Assembly (NCBI GenBank): GCA_012845835.1
Contig: JABAKD010000028.1
Location: 6,486,796 to 6,550,795, forward strand
Reading direction: 5' to 3'
From: Undaria pinnatifida
Taxonomy: Eukaryota; Sar; Phaeophyceae; Laminariales; Alariaceae
DNA: 64,000 nt
Made by a program: the position numbers and the translations under genes. Under the pieces are notes generated by a model, which saw only the letters and a program-made list of their open reading frames with translations, did not search any database and was not told where the DNA came from. Below, one piece after another: positions 53,923 to 64,000 of this stretch (within the stretch, counting starts at the first letter, position 1; each line of letters starts with the position of its first letter).

Positions 53923-54954
53923 TTACATGAATATGATATTTGAGGACCATCCACAATGAGACCCATCCCCACGGGCTTCAACAACCGCCCCTTCTTTGAA
54001 AGGGCGGTCACCGAGGTAGTACAGAGACTGCTCCCCTTCGAGTTCCAACCTCCGTCGTTCTCGAACATTCCCCACATCACACGACGAATCGGGGGTGACA
54101 GCCTCCCTGCTCAAACAATCATTCTTGTGTCTGGTTGGTGCATTAGCACGGTGGGGGCAGACGTTCGCCATGTCTCCCTTACCATGCCCCTTGCAAGGCA
54201 CGGGCTTTTTGTTGCCGTCACCATTATAGTGCATATCTATGAAGCAAGAATCACGGGAGCAACGTTTTCTGCGGACCTTCACCGTGCCGTGATGGGAGCG
54301 TTGCTTGCAATATTTCGCCGCCTTGTCTCCCTCGGCCTTAAACTTCGCCCGCTTCGAGCAGGAGTCATTTGAGCAACGCTTTGTGCGTACGTCTACCATT
54401 CCATCCTCAGAATGTTGCTTGCAGTACGCCGGGGTCTTGCTTCCCCGAACATTAAAGCTCGGTCTTGTCCTGCAGCTATAATGTGCACAATTCCTCTTGG
54501 ATATGTCGACCATGCCGACCTGGCTGCGTTGCTTGCAGAACACCGCCATCTTGGCTCCCTCCACATTGAAGCTCGGGCGCATTGTGCAACCGTCATGTGA
54601 TCAACGTGGGTTGCGTACGTCTACCATACCGCCCTCAGAATATTGCTTGCAGTAGACCGCGGTCTTGCTCCCTTGAAAATTACAGCTCGGTTGCCTCCTG
54701 CAAAAGTCGTGTAAGCAACGCTTGTCGGGGACATTCACCATGTCGTTCCCGGCATGCTGCTTGCAGTACGCCACCGTCTTGCCTCCATTGGAATTAAATT
54801 TCGGCTGCCTCGTGCAGGCGTCATGTGAACAGCGCTTCTGTTGAACTTTCGCCATGCCATTTTGGCTATGCTGCCCGCAGAACGCCCCCGTCTTGCTGAC
54901 TTCCACATTGAACGCTGCGTATTTTTTGCATTGCTTGTACTGGCAGCGCCTCAT
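53923..54954 (-). pseudogene. EsV-1-7 repeat protein with one in-frame stop
   Basis: Seven tandem motifs C-x4-C-x16-C-x2-H-x12 occupy most of the frame. An internal ATG lies at 54952-54954 immediately before repeat 1 (CQYKQC); the frame is open further upstream. Repeat 4 begins at a TGA (54601-54603) exactly where the others have their first Cys, and the frame continues unchanged on both sides for a total of about 340 codons. In repeats 3, 4 and 6 the His is replaced by Tyr or Arg. A polar tail of about 78 residues follows repeat 7. EsV-1-7 proteins are named after a gene of the brown-algal virus EsV-1 and include the Ectocarpus developmental regulator IMMEDIATE UPRIGHT. Cys/His spacing suggests zinc binding. 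Whether this copy is a pseudogene, a recoded gene or carries a sequencing error is open. Confidence 0.8.
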
Positions 54955-55252
54955 ACTCGCTACCGTGTGGGACGCCGGAACGCCGCAAGCAGCCAAGGAG
55001 GAAGGGTGAGCACAGCTGGAAGCCACCGAGTCAACGAGTGCACACCTGTCATTCGTTCGGCACCGGTATTGAGGGCATTGGCAATATGTTAAAGACGAAC
55101 TGAACAGCTTGTTGATGCTAACTTAGGTCCGCTTGAATCTTGGTGCTTGTTGCGTTTCGGCGTGGTCGGAGTCATAGGCAGAGGCTCCTGGAGTAAACAG
55201 TGCAACGAAATATGTGAGATACCTGAAACGATGAGGTGCAATTTTCTGTATT

Positions 55253-55705
55253 GTGGTGGCTGTATTGTTGGTTAGACGTCAACTCTCAGCGTTGACAAGT
55301 CTTACATGGACGGACGTGGGACAAGCTAGACTCCCAGATGTTCACGCAAAGTTCATGTATATTATTGAACCTCCAGAACCATCGCGTGAGGCAAGGCGCA
55401 TATTATGGCAAAGCATCCTACGCCAGCAAATTGCCCGTCTTAATAAACTAATATTCCCCAGCAAAAGCACATTAATAACCCTACTGCAAGCAGCCCTCAT
55501 CAAGCATAGAACTCAGTGTTCTCCGATGGAACATCTCCGTCGTAAACCAGAGGACAACCAACATCACCCCTCCTCGGTGCACCACAAAAAGCACCCCCCC
55601 CCCCTCGGTGCACGACAACAAGCACCCCCCCTGCTCAGTATACCACCAGTATCCCCCCTGCTAATTATGCAACCAATATCACCCAACGCAGTGCATGACA
55701 CATAA
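55253..55705 (+). CDS. Hypothetical open frame, Pro/Ser-rich tail
   Basis: Open for 150 codons without an ATG at its start. The first half is protein-like (RREARRILWQSILRQQIARL-type helix); the second half is low complexity made of CACC/CCCCTGCT repeats. Not assigned. Confidence 0.2.
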   Translation: MVAVLLVRRQLSALTSLTWTDVGQARLPDVHAKFMYIIEPPEPSREARRILWQSILRQQIARLNKLIFPSKSTLITLLQAALIKHRTQCSPMEHLRRKPEDNQHHPSSVHHKKHPPPLGARQQAPPLLSIPPVSPLLIMQPISPNAVHDT

Positions 55706-55734
55706 CATGGCAGGGTGATACATCTTCAAACCGT

Positions 55735-55860
55735 GAGGACCTCATATCAAAGTCAGAACCCCAAACTCAAAACCCAAAAAGGCATCTGAAAACTCAAATC
55801 CCCAACTCAAGAATCAAGCTCTGAAATCAAATCCTCAAAGTCTCAAAACAGAGTAACGAC
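55735..55860. repeat. CTCAAAA(C/T)CC-type low-complexity run
   Basis: Imperfect 'actcaaaacccaaa' and 'ctcaaatcc' words repeated about ten times. Confidence 0.65.
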
Positions 55861-56029
55861 AGCCTCGCGCTGGAAGCATCAACTACCCCCAAAAGTCACC
55901 CTCGAGATTAGCCAGGGAAAAAGGTATACTTATGATTCGAATATATTCTCCATGTTTATTCCCGATTTCCTCCAGATACCAGTACCCATTGCAGGGCCCA
56001 GCTGAACCGTGAAACACGAACTTCGTATA

Positions 56030-56120
56030 TTATAAAAATAGAAATACACTCCAGCTGCGAGATCGAAGATTTTGTCGAAACTCATCTTTGCAAGCTGCGT
56101 GTGATACTCGTATATTATAT
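56030..56120 (+). repeat. Solo fragment of the 37/46-kb direct-repeat start
   Basis: 'ataaaaatagaaatacactcc', 'gcgagatcgaagattttgtcgaaac' and 'catctttgcaagctgcgtgtgatactcg' match the first 90 bp of the long direct repeats. Confidence 0.75.
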
Positions 56121-56219
56121 GAAACTCAACCAGCCGAAAAACTCGATCTATATGTATGCTGCATACTGCACCGAATAAACGTGTGAAACACGTAGCGGCG
56201 GGACGTTGCACCGGTCCAA

Positions 56220-57745
56220 AACTCAATCTCGAACGACAAGAAAAGCTCCCCGAAAAACTAAGGAGTTGCACAGGGATGTACACTAGCACCCAATCTATTC
56301 AAGGTGTTTAATAATGACATAGCAGTCACGACGGGGAAACATACGGTGTAGGGGTTGATGTTTGCGGATGATTTCGCGGGGACATCAGAAACGCTCGAAG
56401 GTTTGCAGGAGGAGACACAGAAGGCACTAGCGTACACTAGGAAATGAAGAGTGACAGCAAACGTAAAAAGGCGCAGTAGTTGTACGTAACGAACATAAGA
56501 TGAATCGGTAGCTTTCAAATGGAAGAGGGGAGAAGATCACTTACCAGTCGTGGACCAGTATACGCGCCTTGGCGAGGAGATATCAAAGGACTGCTCTTGG
56601 AATGCACACATAGCGAGAGTAACAGGAAACGTCAAGGCACAAGTAGGCAACATGGATGCGATCCCAATAGACTCACACCTTGACACAAGTACTACAAATA
56701 TGTATTCTGATTAATGTGGGCGTACCAACGCTAGAGTATGCAGGGCAAGTATGGGGAGGGAACGCAAAGTTCGTACAACAACCGGAAACAGTGCCGATGA
56801 CGACAGCTTAAAAGATACTAGGACGCTCAAGTACGACGAGTAATACTACAGCATTGAGAGCAGAACTAGGAATGCACCCACTTAACACAAATAGAGACGT
56901 GAGGGCGTTGAAAAGGCAATACCAGGTATAAAGTGAGGAATATGGCCAGAAAAGAGGTTGCCAGCCATAGCGGATAGGGCTGTATGGGAGAAAGCAACAA
57001 AAGAGCGAGCTGGAATAAGATGAGATAACGTAGTCGAGAAAATATGGAAAGGATTAATGGGGAGACCAAGAAGATATACTACTGCCTATAGAGAAGTTTA
57101 GCGGTTACACAGGACAGAAGAAAAAGAAAGAATTGAGAAAAGGGAGAGGTCAGCGCTAAGGAAAAAGGTGAACGAAGAAAAACGCTCAAGAGATATACGG
57201 GGAACTGAGGGGAGATATTGGAGTTAGAAGTATTTGCACGGCCCAGTGGACTACCAGGTACGCCAAAAAGCTGGAACTGCGATTTCGTGTAGGGGACGTG
57301 GATCTACCAGAAAGTGGAAAGAGATATACCAGTAGTCGGGAGGAGGAGGACATGGATGCACATATGTGCCCGTGTGGCACAACAATAGAGAGCCGGGCTC
57401 AGATAGTAGGAGAATGTGAAATATGCAAGAACGAACAGGTGTGTTAGAGGCGATGAGGAAGTTAGACGAATGTTACATAGAAAACTTTAGTATACTAGAG
57501 AGTAGCGATAAAACGATCGCTGTGCTAGGAGATAGATGGTGGCCACAAGCGGCGAAACACGAAGGAAGGGGATAGGATAAGCAGACGGTATTTACGTAAA
57601 TATACGAAGTATGCAGAAAGCGTAACGAGCGCCCAAATGTTGGAGATGCCTCTATTAGGGTAGGAACGGTGCTCCGTCTCGAAAGGGATGCATGTTCAGT
57701 GGCCAAATGACTACGGAAAGCAACAATTGAGTACCCGTCATGCGA
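56220..57745 (+). mobile_element. Decayed non-LTR (LINE) retrotransposon, 3' half
   Basis: RT motifs in frame with stops: GVAQGCTLAPNLFKVFNNDI, then LMFADDFAGTSETLEGLQEE (catalytic FADD at about 56361-56372), then a thumb-like region, and a C-terminal CPCGTTIESRAQIVGECEIC (Cys/His knuckle), DKTIAVLGDRWWPQAAKHEG and RNERPNVGDASIRVG. Many stops and frameshifts. Its 3' end recurs, truncated, at 9.85-10.12 kb. Clade not assigned. Confidence 0.8.
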
Positions 57746-57764
57746 CCGGGAAAATACGTCGCTA

Positions 57765-58013
57765 ATGCTGAATCAAGTATGGGCTTCATACCTCCAGGCG
57801 CAATTCCAACAAATAATTTTGGTTGTGCTGCTCCAGCTGCTACGGTATGTGGGCGCAAAGCTCGTATCGGATCAGTTTGGAGAGTCCTGCATTCAAGTGG
57901 TGGGTTGTTTCTTTGTGGGGTCCACAATGATCAAAGGTCAGCCGTTGGAGCTCTTTGACAAAAAATGTGTACCTAACACAAGTTGTGCCGAAACTATTTG
58001 TCGCGTTTCATAA
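57765..58013 (+). CDS. Hypothetical small open frame, overlapping alternatives
   Basis: 82 codons with an ATG and a hydrophobic N-terminal segment (QIILVVLLQLLRYVGAKLV) that could be a membrane helix. A second frame (57740-57958) and a minus frame are also open, so coding is uncertain. Confidence 0.2.
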   Translation: MLNQVWASYLQAQFQQIILVVLLQLLRYVGAKLVSDQFGESCIQVVGCFFVGSTMIKGQPLELFDKKCVPNTSCAETICRVS

Positions 58014-58934
58014 AGTGGTCGGTTTCGCCTTGACTCTGTAGTCTAGTCATCTACTTCGAAGAGGATTTCACGCATTTTTCTTTGCCTACAAAACGGCTGT
58101 CTAATTACACTGCTGTATTATTCTACATACTTGGACGCTCTGTGTATACCCGGCAGCAAACTTGAACGGCCGTTCGGGATGTGAGATCCTGGCCCTTTTC
58201 TGAAAGATGTGTTTTCAGGCGAAAGTGGGCATGGCACGAGATGTGTGTGGAAAACGCCGTGCGGAGACACAGCCTGTTGCTACTGTGGCATACACGGCGT
58301 TATGCACTCCCCACGCTGAAAAACGCAAGTTGTAGTCTCACCCAACTCCCAACTCTTGCTCACTGTCGTCGACCGCGCAACCCACAGCAAAATAACCTAT
58401 CATTCATCATGACGTAATCTCAGAGCGTACTTGTACGAGTACCACCCACCACAAAATAAAAACCCAATACTTCCTAATCACACCTAGGGCTCGGATGCCG
58501 GATACTTCTTGAGCCGTTGGGACCCTCTCCACGGCACGCGTTTTGCTTGGGGGATACGGGATACACTTCTTTGGTTCTCAGGTACCCCCTGGGTTTCCAT
58601 AATATCTACATCGCGTTCTCGTGCGTTGGGGATAGGGGGGCGGTTGGCGCATCGCCGTGCCCCCTGTCTCCACATTGTGAAGACGCTGCTTTGAGTGTAT
58701 GGAAACCGGTGGGAAAACTGCAGTAATAATGTATTAATGTTAGTCGGGGACCGGCCTGCGGCCTCACCCTCGAGCAATAGCTGCTGTGCTGCCGAGAGGG
58801 CCCCATCGACTCAAGAAACACCCTGTGTCCGAACGTGATGTATGATTTAGCAGTACCACACCCACTTTCCATGGCGAACCCTGCCTGTTGCGTTTCCTCT
58901 ATAAACAATCATCCAAAACCGCGCAAATATACAA

Positions 58935-59235
58935 GGGTAAGCGCGGTAGTGGTCGGGTCAGGAACGGGTCGGGACGGGAACGGGAATCCCGAGTGCATTT
59001 CATTGCTCACCGCGACTTCCCGACCCCTTCCCGACCTTGGTCTGTGTTCCCGCCGTCTATACTGTCCCGACTTACGGCATCTTGTTCCCGTCCCGACTGT
59101 TTCCCGTCCCGCCGTAAGGTGTATTCCCGAGCTTTCCCGTCCGCCGTCCGCCCAGTTGTTCCCATCTCATCCCGATGTTCGCACACAGTTTTTCCCATCC
59201 CGCAACTTACCATAGTGGCAGATGTTCCCATCTTA
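58935..59235. repeat. CCCGAC/GTCCCG-rich degenerate repeat
   Basis: Starts with GGTCGGGACGGGAACGGG-type words, then changes to the complementary CCCGACC/TTCCCGTCC words. The halves could fold into a long imperfect hairpin. No gene. Confidence 0.6.
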
Positions 59236-59835
59236 TTTACCATCGGCTGTATCTTTTCCCCACCTTATGACTATGGATAGCATTTCACATGCTTCACCTT
59301 GATGAATTGCGACTACAATCTGTTTGGTTTGCTCTGTTCGACAGTCTGTGATGACCACAGAATTTGTATCTCTCTAGGATGAAGAATCGTCACGGACTCT
59401 GGGTGTACTGATGATGATGTCGTTGGGTAGAAAGAACGGTTTAATGTGAAGACAACACACATGACTAGACTCTATGACTAGACTAGTCTATGGATGCAAA
59501 AAAGTGATTGTTATTCCAATAGTCTAGACTTATCATAGACTCAATTACTTAGTTCTCGACCCCCTCGGAGGTCTCGCTCGGCATATCCTCCCCCCTCTCA
59601 GCCCGTCTCAGCCCGTAATCGCCGAAAAGAAAATTAGTTGCTGGGGAAAAGAACCGTCCCAAAATTCCTTGCCTTCCTTGCTTTCCCTATAGTCTCATTG
59701 TTAGCTCTCATTCTCTGATCTTTTTACTGCTTACGTTTGAAGTTGGCCAATTGCTGGCTGTTGACAGGGAATTGCCGTTGACGGCTGCAAACAATTTGAA
59801 TTTGAAATTTGCCGGATTGGCAATAACAGTTCAAA

Positions 59836-60224
59836 GTTGAGATTTGCGAAGCGGACCAAGGCTAGTGCGGGAGGAGGCTCCGCCAACAGTGGGGGTGGTG
59901 GAGGTTCAGGATCAGGCGTGTGGACGCTGGTCGGGCAAGAACGGGACTCAGCTTCTGCTGGCAATCCTGATTGGCCGCGCCCGAGAAAGGGTTGTGATGG
60001 CTTTCTCATCGCACGAAATAGAAAAAAATGGAGTTCCCAGTACGCTGTCTGCAACACCTGCTGCAGGAGTGACGACCCTTCCACGTGCCGAGCTTTTTAC
60101 AACCTTAACAAGAAGCACTGGGGAAGCGGCGACAACCCTCGTGTGTGTGACTGGTGTGACGCGGACACCTGTGATTCACCTTCGATCGGCGTCCCTAACG
60201 AAGGAGCTGAGAGCTTGACGAAAC
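59836..60224 (+). CDS. Cys-rich protein, exon 1 (multi-exon plus-strand gene)
   Basis: Open for about 130 codons, ending at AAAC|GTGAGT (phase 1). After a Gly/Ser-rich lead there is a Cys-rich block: GCDGFLIARNRKKWSSQYAV, CNTCCRSDDPSTC, then NPRVCDWCDADTC. The CxxCC / C / CxxC pattern suggests a zinc or disulfide fold. No family is recognised. No ATG is visible, so there is an upstream exon or a non-standard start; a CAATAACAG acceptor-like site lies at 59821-59829. A second frame is also open. The match of phase with exon 2 favours this one. Confidence 0.45.
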
Positions 60225-60533
60225 GTGAGTTTCATTTCTTCGTGTTGTTGGAATTTGATGTTTGCTGTCAGATACTGATATTGAGATTTTGTTCCCGTTG
60301 TCAGTGTTTTCAGTGCCGTGCGACATAGGTAAGACACTGTTAATAGACTAGATGTCAACACCCTGTATTTTCGGTAGTGCTGCGTTGAGTGTTGGCCGAG
60401 AGTGTGCCGCAGGCTGTGCGCAATATGCGGTTTTGGGTGTTGGTGAACTCAAGCGAATCCTGTTTCCAATATTGATGCACATTGAAATTTACATTGTTTG
60501 ACCTTGTGTGCCTGTCGGCAACGTTTGCTGTAG

Positions 60534-60655
60534 CATGTGTGTGCTACACCAGCGTGGTCGAACTACCACACGGTGTGAAGCTGTGCTTTGGGACGCGTAG
60601 CCTGAACAAACTCAAGTTCGCCTTGGTGGTCACGGAGGGCAGTCCCGCCGTCGGG
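60534..60655 (+). CDS. Same plus-strand gene, exon 2
   Basis: Acceptor ...TTTGCTGTAG, phase 1, matching exon 1; donor GGG|GTAAGC, phase 0. The peptide includes CVCYTSVVELPHGVKLCFGT and SLNKLKFALVVTEGSPAVG. Its 3' end with the donor is the unit of the minisatellite that follows. Confidence 0.5.
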
Positions 60656-61215
60656 GTAAGCATGTTGTACAAGTTGTCTACGCAGTGACGCTGTGTGCTG
60701 TGATTTCATTATCATGCGTACAACCAAACACACTTTTTGTATGTACGAGTACGTGTACGGGGCAGTCCCGTCATCGGAGTGTAAGCGGGAGTTGTACAAG
60801 TAATGGTCTATGCAGTAACGCTGTGTGCTGTGATTTCTTTTTCATACGTACAACCAAACACACTTCATCATGTATGTACGAGTACGAGTACGGGGCAGTG
60901 CCGCCATCGGGGTAAGCGGGGGTTGAACAAGTGGTCCATGACGTGACGCTTCGTACTGTGATATAAACACACTTTTTGGATGTACGACTACGACTACGTG
61001 GTATCTATACATGTAAGACGCAATGAAAACGGGCAAGTCCCATCACGGGGTCAGCCAGGGTTGTTGAATTGGTCTATGCAGTGAAATAATAACACAGCAG
61101 CATGACACCATCAGCACCAGTCGCAGTACACACTGGAGGTTGATATATAGCAGTAAACAGAAGCTGAAGTTAACCTGGGTGGTGCTGGAGAGCAGTCCCG
61201 TGATTGGGGTTAGCG
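60640..61215. repeat. Minisatellite built on a splice-donor region
   Basis: About five degenerate units of 118-165 bp, each with 'ggcagtcccg(c/t)c(g/a)tcgg(g)gt(a/t)ag' followed by 'tgcagtgacgctgtgtgctgtgat' and 'tacaaccaaacacactt...gtacgagtacg'. The exon 2 donor is the first unit. Confidence 0.8.
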
Positions 61216-61410
61216 AGTTGTTCATGTAGTGACGCGGTGTACTACTACTACTGTTACTCTTTTTTCATATAACCACATAAACTTTTTGTATTTTACGAGT
61301 ACAAGTAAGGTGCGCAACCTCTTCAGGAATCGCAGTACACGTCGGACGTAATCGTATTGATAGCAGCGGTAATAGAGTAGTATCGAACAATATATACAGC
61401 AGGTACTGAC

Positions 61411-61569
61411 TTTTACCCTTCGTTGTCGGTATTCCGCCGGTAGGCCTTCTTTAGCAGTATACCGGGGCTTACGCTTACCAGTTGCGACTGTGAATCCCGT
61501 TCGTTCCTGTCCCAGTGGTGGTTTCATAGGTGTTAGCAACGTTGTGGTACCAGGCAGGGCTTTGCCCAT
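61411..61569 (-). CDS. Possible minus-strand exon
   Basis: 53 codons from an ATG to AAA|GTCAGT (phase 0). The peptide (MGKALPGTTTLLTPMKPPLG, TVATGKRKPRYTAKEGLPAE) looks like real protein. It competes with the plus-strand gene model. Family not recognised. Confidence 0.3.
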
Positions 61570-61584
61570 GAACGACCGCTTTTA

Positions 61585-61917
61585 TTACAGTGTTAAATTG
61601 TGCGACTTCTTTTCAAACTTTGGAAACCGATGACAGCTACCATTAAGTGGCCTTACTATTTTGAACATTAACTGAACGCTAGGTATTCCCATCCGTTGTT
61701 GTCGTTTGTAGAAGCTCTGCGAAGCACTTGCCGAAGGCCGCCAAGTCGGCGAGGACATAAACACGAAGTGCACCGGCGACATAAGGTCGGTGACCTCCTC
61801 CTGAAGAAGGCAGGCGACCACTTGCTCGATATACCTCCCATATTCCATTCCCACGGTGCCAAGAGGGCGTTCGACATCGAGGTACGTTCTACTCTTATCT
61901 TGCGTCCTGTGTGTCAT
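61585..61917 (-). CDS. Possible minus-strand open frame, conflicts with plus-strand exon 3
   Basis: 110 codons with an ATG and a protein-like composition (YLDVERPLGTVGMEYGRYIE ... SPVHFVFMSSPTWRP). It covers the plus-strand exon with strong splice signals (61712-61881), so only one strand is likely to be right. Listed because strand cannot be settled by eye. Confidence 0.2.
   Translation of the reverse strand: MTHRTQDKSRTYLDVERPLGTVGMEYGRYIEQVVACLLQEEVTDLMSPVHFVFMSSPTWRPSASASQSFYKRQQRMGIPSVQLMFKIVRPLNGSCHRFPKFEKKSHNLTL
61712..61881 (+). CDS. Same plus-strand gene, exon 3 (frame uncertain)
   Basis: Excellent splice signals: TTGTTGTCGTTTGTAG at the left and GAG|GTACGT at the right. In the phase expected from exon 2 it reads KLCEALAEGRQVGEDINTKC and then hits a TGA at about 61802; the other frame stays open to the donor (DLLLKKAGDHLLDIPPIFHS). 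Either an exon is missing between 2 and 3, or a frameshift has broken the gene. Confidence 0.4.
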
Positions 61918-62166
61918 GAGTCTCTGTTAATATTCGAGACATCCATGTCTCTTGCTCGAGACTAGGGGATTGCGTGCGGATATATGCAGTACGGCTCTTC
62001 TTCCAAGTACTAAGACCAAGTACAACAATACCACAACAATTACTAACAACGAAAGAAGGAGCTCCAATAGTTTGGATGGTTACGACGTCTGCTGGCGAGA
62101 AGTACGAATACTTTTTTACACATACTTATCGACGTCCTCCCGCTATGCTTCAACGTTTGTGGACAG

Positions 62167-62268
62167 ATCCACAAGATCATCGACAAAAAACAAGAGTGCA
62201 AGGTGCTGGGTACCTCCGCTGAGGAGGAGTCTAAGCAAGCCTGCATGCTCCTTCGGAAGCAATGTTGA
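62167..62268 (+). CDS. Same plus-strand gene, terminal exon
   Basis: Acceptor ...TTTGTGGACAG, phase 0, then IHKIIDKKQECKVLGTSAEE and ESKQACMLLRKQC to TGA. Charged and helical. Phase fits the exon 3 donor in its open frame. Confidence 0.4.
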   Translation: MHKIIDKKQECKVLGTSAEEESKQACMLLRKQC

Positions 62269-62878
62269 CAGCACGTTCTTTATAGAACGTTAAGTTGTGG
62301 TTTCTATATACCAGCATCGTTTCTTGAGCTCTAAACTATGCCTAAATGCTTGCTCTTCGTCCTTGGGAGTGCAAATGTACGTCACATGTTTACGGTGTGT
62401 GCGTTCAAGTTCCTGCTTCCAGCATGTTTTTTTTGGCACTGAGCTCCTTCACATCTTAAGTTGTAGTTTTCCTGTCTCTATTCTTGACAAGCGCGTGCCT
62501 GGTGTTTGTGCACTGCGATAATTTATTGTTGATGATCGACTTAGAGAGAGCTATTGATAAGTAAGTGTACAGGTGCTACCTGAGAGGTGGAAGGATATGC
62601 CAAGCAAGTCCTCCGACGTGTCTATCATGGACTGGGTGAATGGATGATAATAACTAACTCATAACCATAATCGTCTCCATCATTTACCGTTGTACTATAT
62701 ATGGACCTCTTGGCATTTTCAAGTCGCCAGTTGCGCCATTCGTGCTTCTTTTCCGGCTTTCTACTGAATGTCCATTCCTCCTTCCGCGAGCGAAGCCCTT
62801 GTACTTGGATATTTTTGCTGAAAGTGCACGGTTAGTGCATCCCTGGCATCTCCGGGGGTCCCACTTCGAAACCGCCTC

Positions 62879-63143
62879 CGTGCATTACTTGCGGAACGGT
62901 CCAGCTTTTCTTTGATTTCTTGCTCCCCGCCTTATTATTTTTGTTTGTGCTCAGTTTGCCAGTTGTTTCTTGGCTTTTCAGCTGCTCCCTGCAAATTTGG
63001 TTATTCTGCCAACACAATCTTGAACATTTTCGCGATTTTTTCTTCCTTCTTGTGTAGTAAGTTGCACTTCCTACCATTTGCCGCTAATTTACCGTCAGTG
63101 TATTACTTGCGGAATGGTCCAGCTTTAGATTTTCTTTGATTCC
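62879..63143. repeat. Spaced direct duplication, two copies
   Basis: 'gtg(c/t)attacttgcggaa(c/t)ggtccagcttt...tctttgattt(c)' occurs at 62879 and 63097, 218 bp apart, near 'cgttgcactt / ttaccgtcag' DNA of no clear function. Confidence 0.75.
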
Positions 63144-63204
63144 CACCACTTGTTTTGTACGTGCACGAAGTTTTACCATATTAGCTGAGATCTCGGTTTG
63201 GTTC

Positions 63205-63645
63205 ATCATCTCAGCTCAGCTCCGCCCAGCACCTTACCGCAGTGCTGTGCAGCTCAGCAGCGCGCAGCGCCGCGGAGTGCCGTGCTCTGCGATTCCCTGC
63301 CGTGCCCTGCAGCTCAGCTCAGCAGCGCACCGCAGCGCTTGCTCAGCAGAGCACAGCGCGGTGCGGTGCCGCGCTTTGCCGTGCTTCGCCATGCTGCGTG
63401 ATTTGTTGTACTTCTACTAGGTCGTACATGCTAGTGACATTCGAAGTATCATACGTACCACATACCGGTACTATTAATACTACACCAAGTTTGTACATAT
63501 TACGTTGTTGGATCACAAACAATGCACCCCCAGCTCAGGTCAGCCCAGCTATATATAGCTCAGCAGCGCAGCGCAGCGCAGCGTAGTGCGGTGCTGTGCC
63601 TTGCCCTTCGTTTTGCGGTGCTGTGTCGTGCGGCGCTGTGCGTTA
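63205..63645. repeat. CAGCGC / GCTGTGCC pentamer low-complexity blocks
   Basis: Two blocks (63205-63400 and 63530-63645) of CAGCG, CAGCTCAG and GTGCCGTGC words. Ala/Ser/Arg-rich open frames over them are artefacts. Confidence 0.8.
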
Positions 63646-64000
63646 TTTTGAACATACAGCAGTAGTAGTACCAGGTATGATACAGGTACCAGAAGTAACA
63701 TTATGTACGTGTTGTGTACTCGCCTTTTTGCTTTCTTCAGTTGATCGTCCTCTCTCGGTCCCCATGCCCCCCCCCCCCGCGCAAATATCGCACGCACTGC
63801 CGTTCAGAACGTGACATCAACAAGCACAAAGCACAGCGCAGGGCAATTAGCTCTGTACAAGCACCTCTTGGCATTATCACTTCGCTGTTCGCACAAAATA
63901 ATCACGGGCCTCGCTTCTTCCTGCCCCCTTTACATGTTTCAGTTGCATTCTTCCTTGCGCGAACGTAGCGGGCGGCGTCAGCCGCCCGCGGAGCGGAGCC

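Noticed and set aside
53923..55026. Integrated phaeovirus segment
   Set aside because: EsV-1-7 motifs alone suggested a provirus, but no other viral genes (capsid, polymerase, integrase) are visible nearby. Brown algae have many EsV-1-7 genes of their own.
59007..59280. Open frames over the CCCGAC repeat
   Set aside because: Low complexity on both strands; explained by the degenerate repeat.

Overview
The window looks like nuclear DNA of a brown alga, most likely Ectocarpus or a close relative. The main evidence is a run of seven EsV-1-7 cysteine motifs (C-x4-C-x16-C-x2-H-x12) at 53.9-55.0 kb, a repeat family best known from Ectocarpus. Supporting evidence is the presence of spliceosomal introns, small phase-consistent exons in kilobase-scale introns, and a heavy load of small inverted-repeat elements, SINE, LINE, Copia and Penelope-like remnants. 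No bacterial operons, rRNA genes or CRISPR arrays were seen. No intact canonical tRNA gene was seen; only tRNA-like SINE heads are present.

Region 1 (about 2.6-30 kb, minus strand) is read here as one long gene. Ten exon-like islands, 40 to 235 codons each, carry good splice signals. Their phases fit wherever two neighbours can be compared, and nearly all junctions in the downstream half are phase 0. The islands encode a charged, mostly coiled-coil protein that ends in a segment with an RCLSCNRPL motif. That resembles the C-terminal signature of DUF4795/QRICH2-like axonemal proteins, which is an inference. The 1.5-5 kb introns are packed with at least four families of small inverted-repeat elements, minisatellites, a SINE with a nested element and 5'-truncated LINE ends. 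Two decayed copies of one exon lie inside the intron just downstream of it.

Region 2 (32.3-35.0 kb, minus strand) is a gene for a low-complexity Gln/Gly/Ser repeat protein with an N-terminal predicted coiled coil.

Region 3 (36.6-49.7 kb) is a mobile-element landscape. Two long direct repeats (37.37-39.45 and 46.61-49.70 kb, about 99% identical over their last 760 bp) flank a 7-kb interior. The interior carries, on the minus strand, a Penelope-like element whose GIY-YIG endonuclease precedes the reverse transcriptase. The reading frame is broken by three microduplications (11, 4 and 16 bp) and one stop in the RT core. The region is extremely rich in G-runs, all on one strand.

Region 4 (49.7-58 kb) holds a SINE, small inverted-repeat elements, a terminal exon of an unknown gene (51.19-51.56 kb), a Ty1/copia RNase H relic (minus), the EsV-1-7 gene with one TGA in place of a repeat cysteine (minus), and a decayed LINE (plus, 56.2-57.75 kb).

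Region 5 (58-64 kb) has a probable multi-exon plus-strand gene with a Cys-rich exon at 59.83-60.22 kb, a minisatellite that repeats a splice-donor region, competing minus-strand open frames, and CAGCG-type low-complexity DNA at the end.

All splice calls are by eye, without transcript data. All family assignments rest on motif recognition, without a database search.
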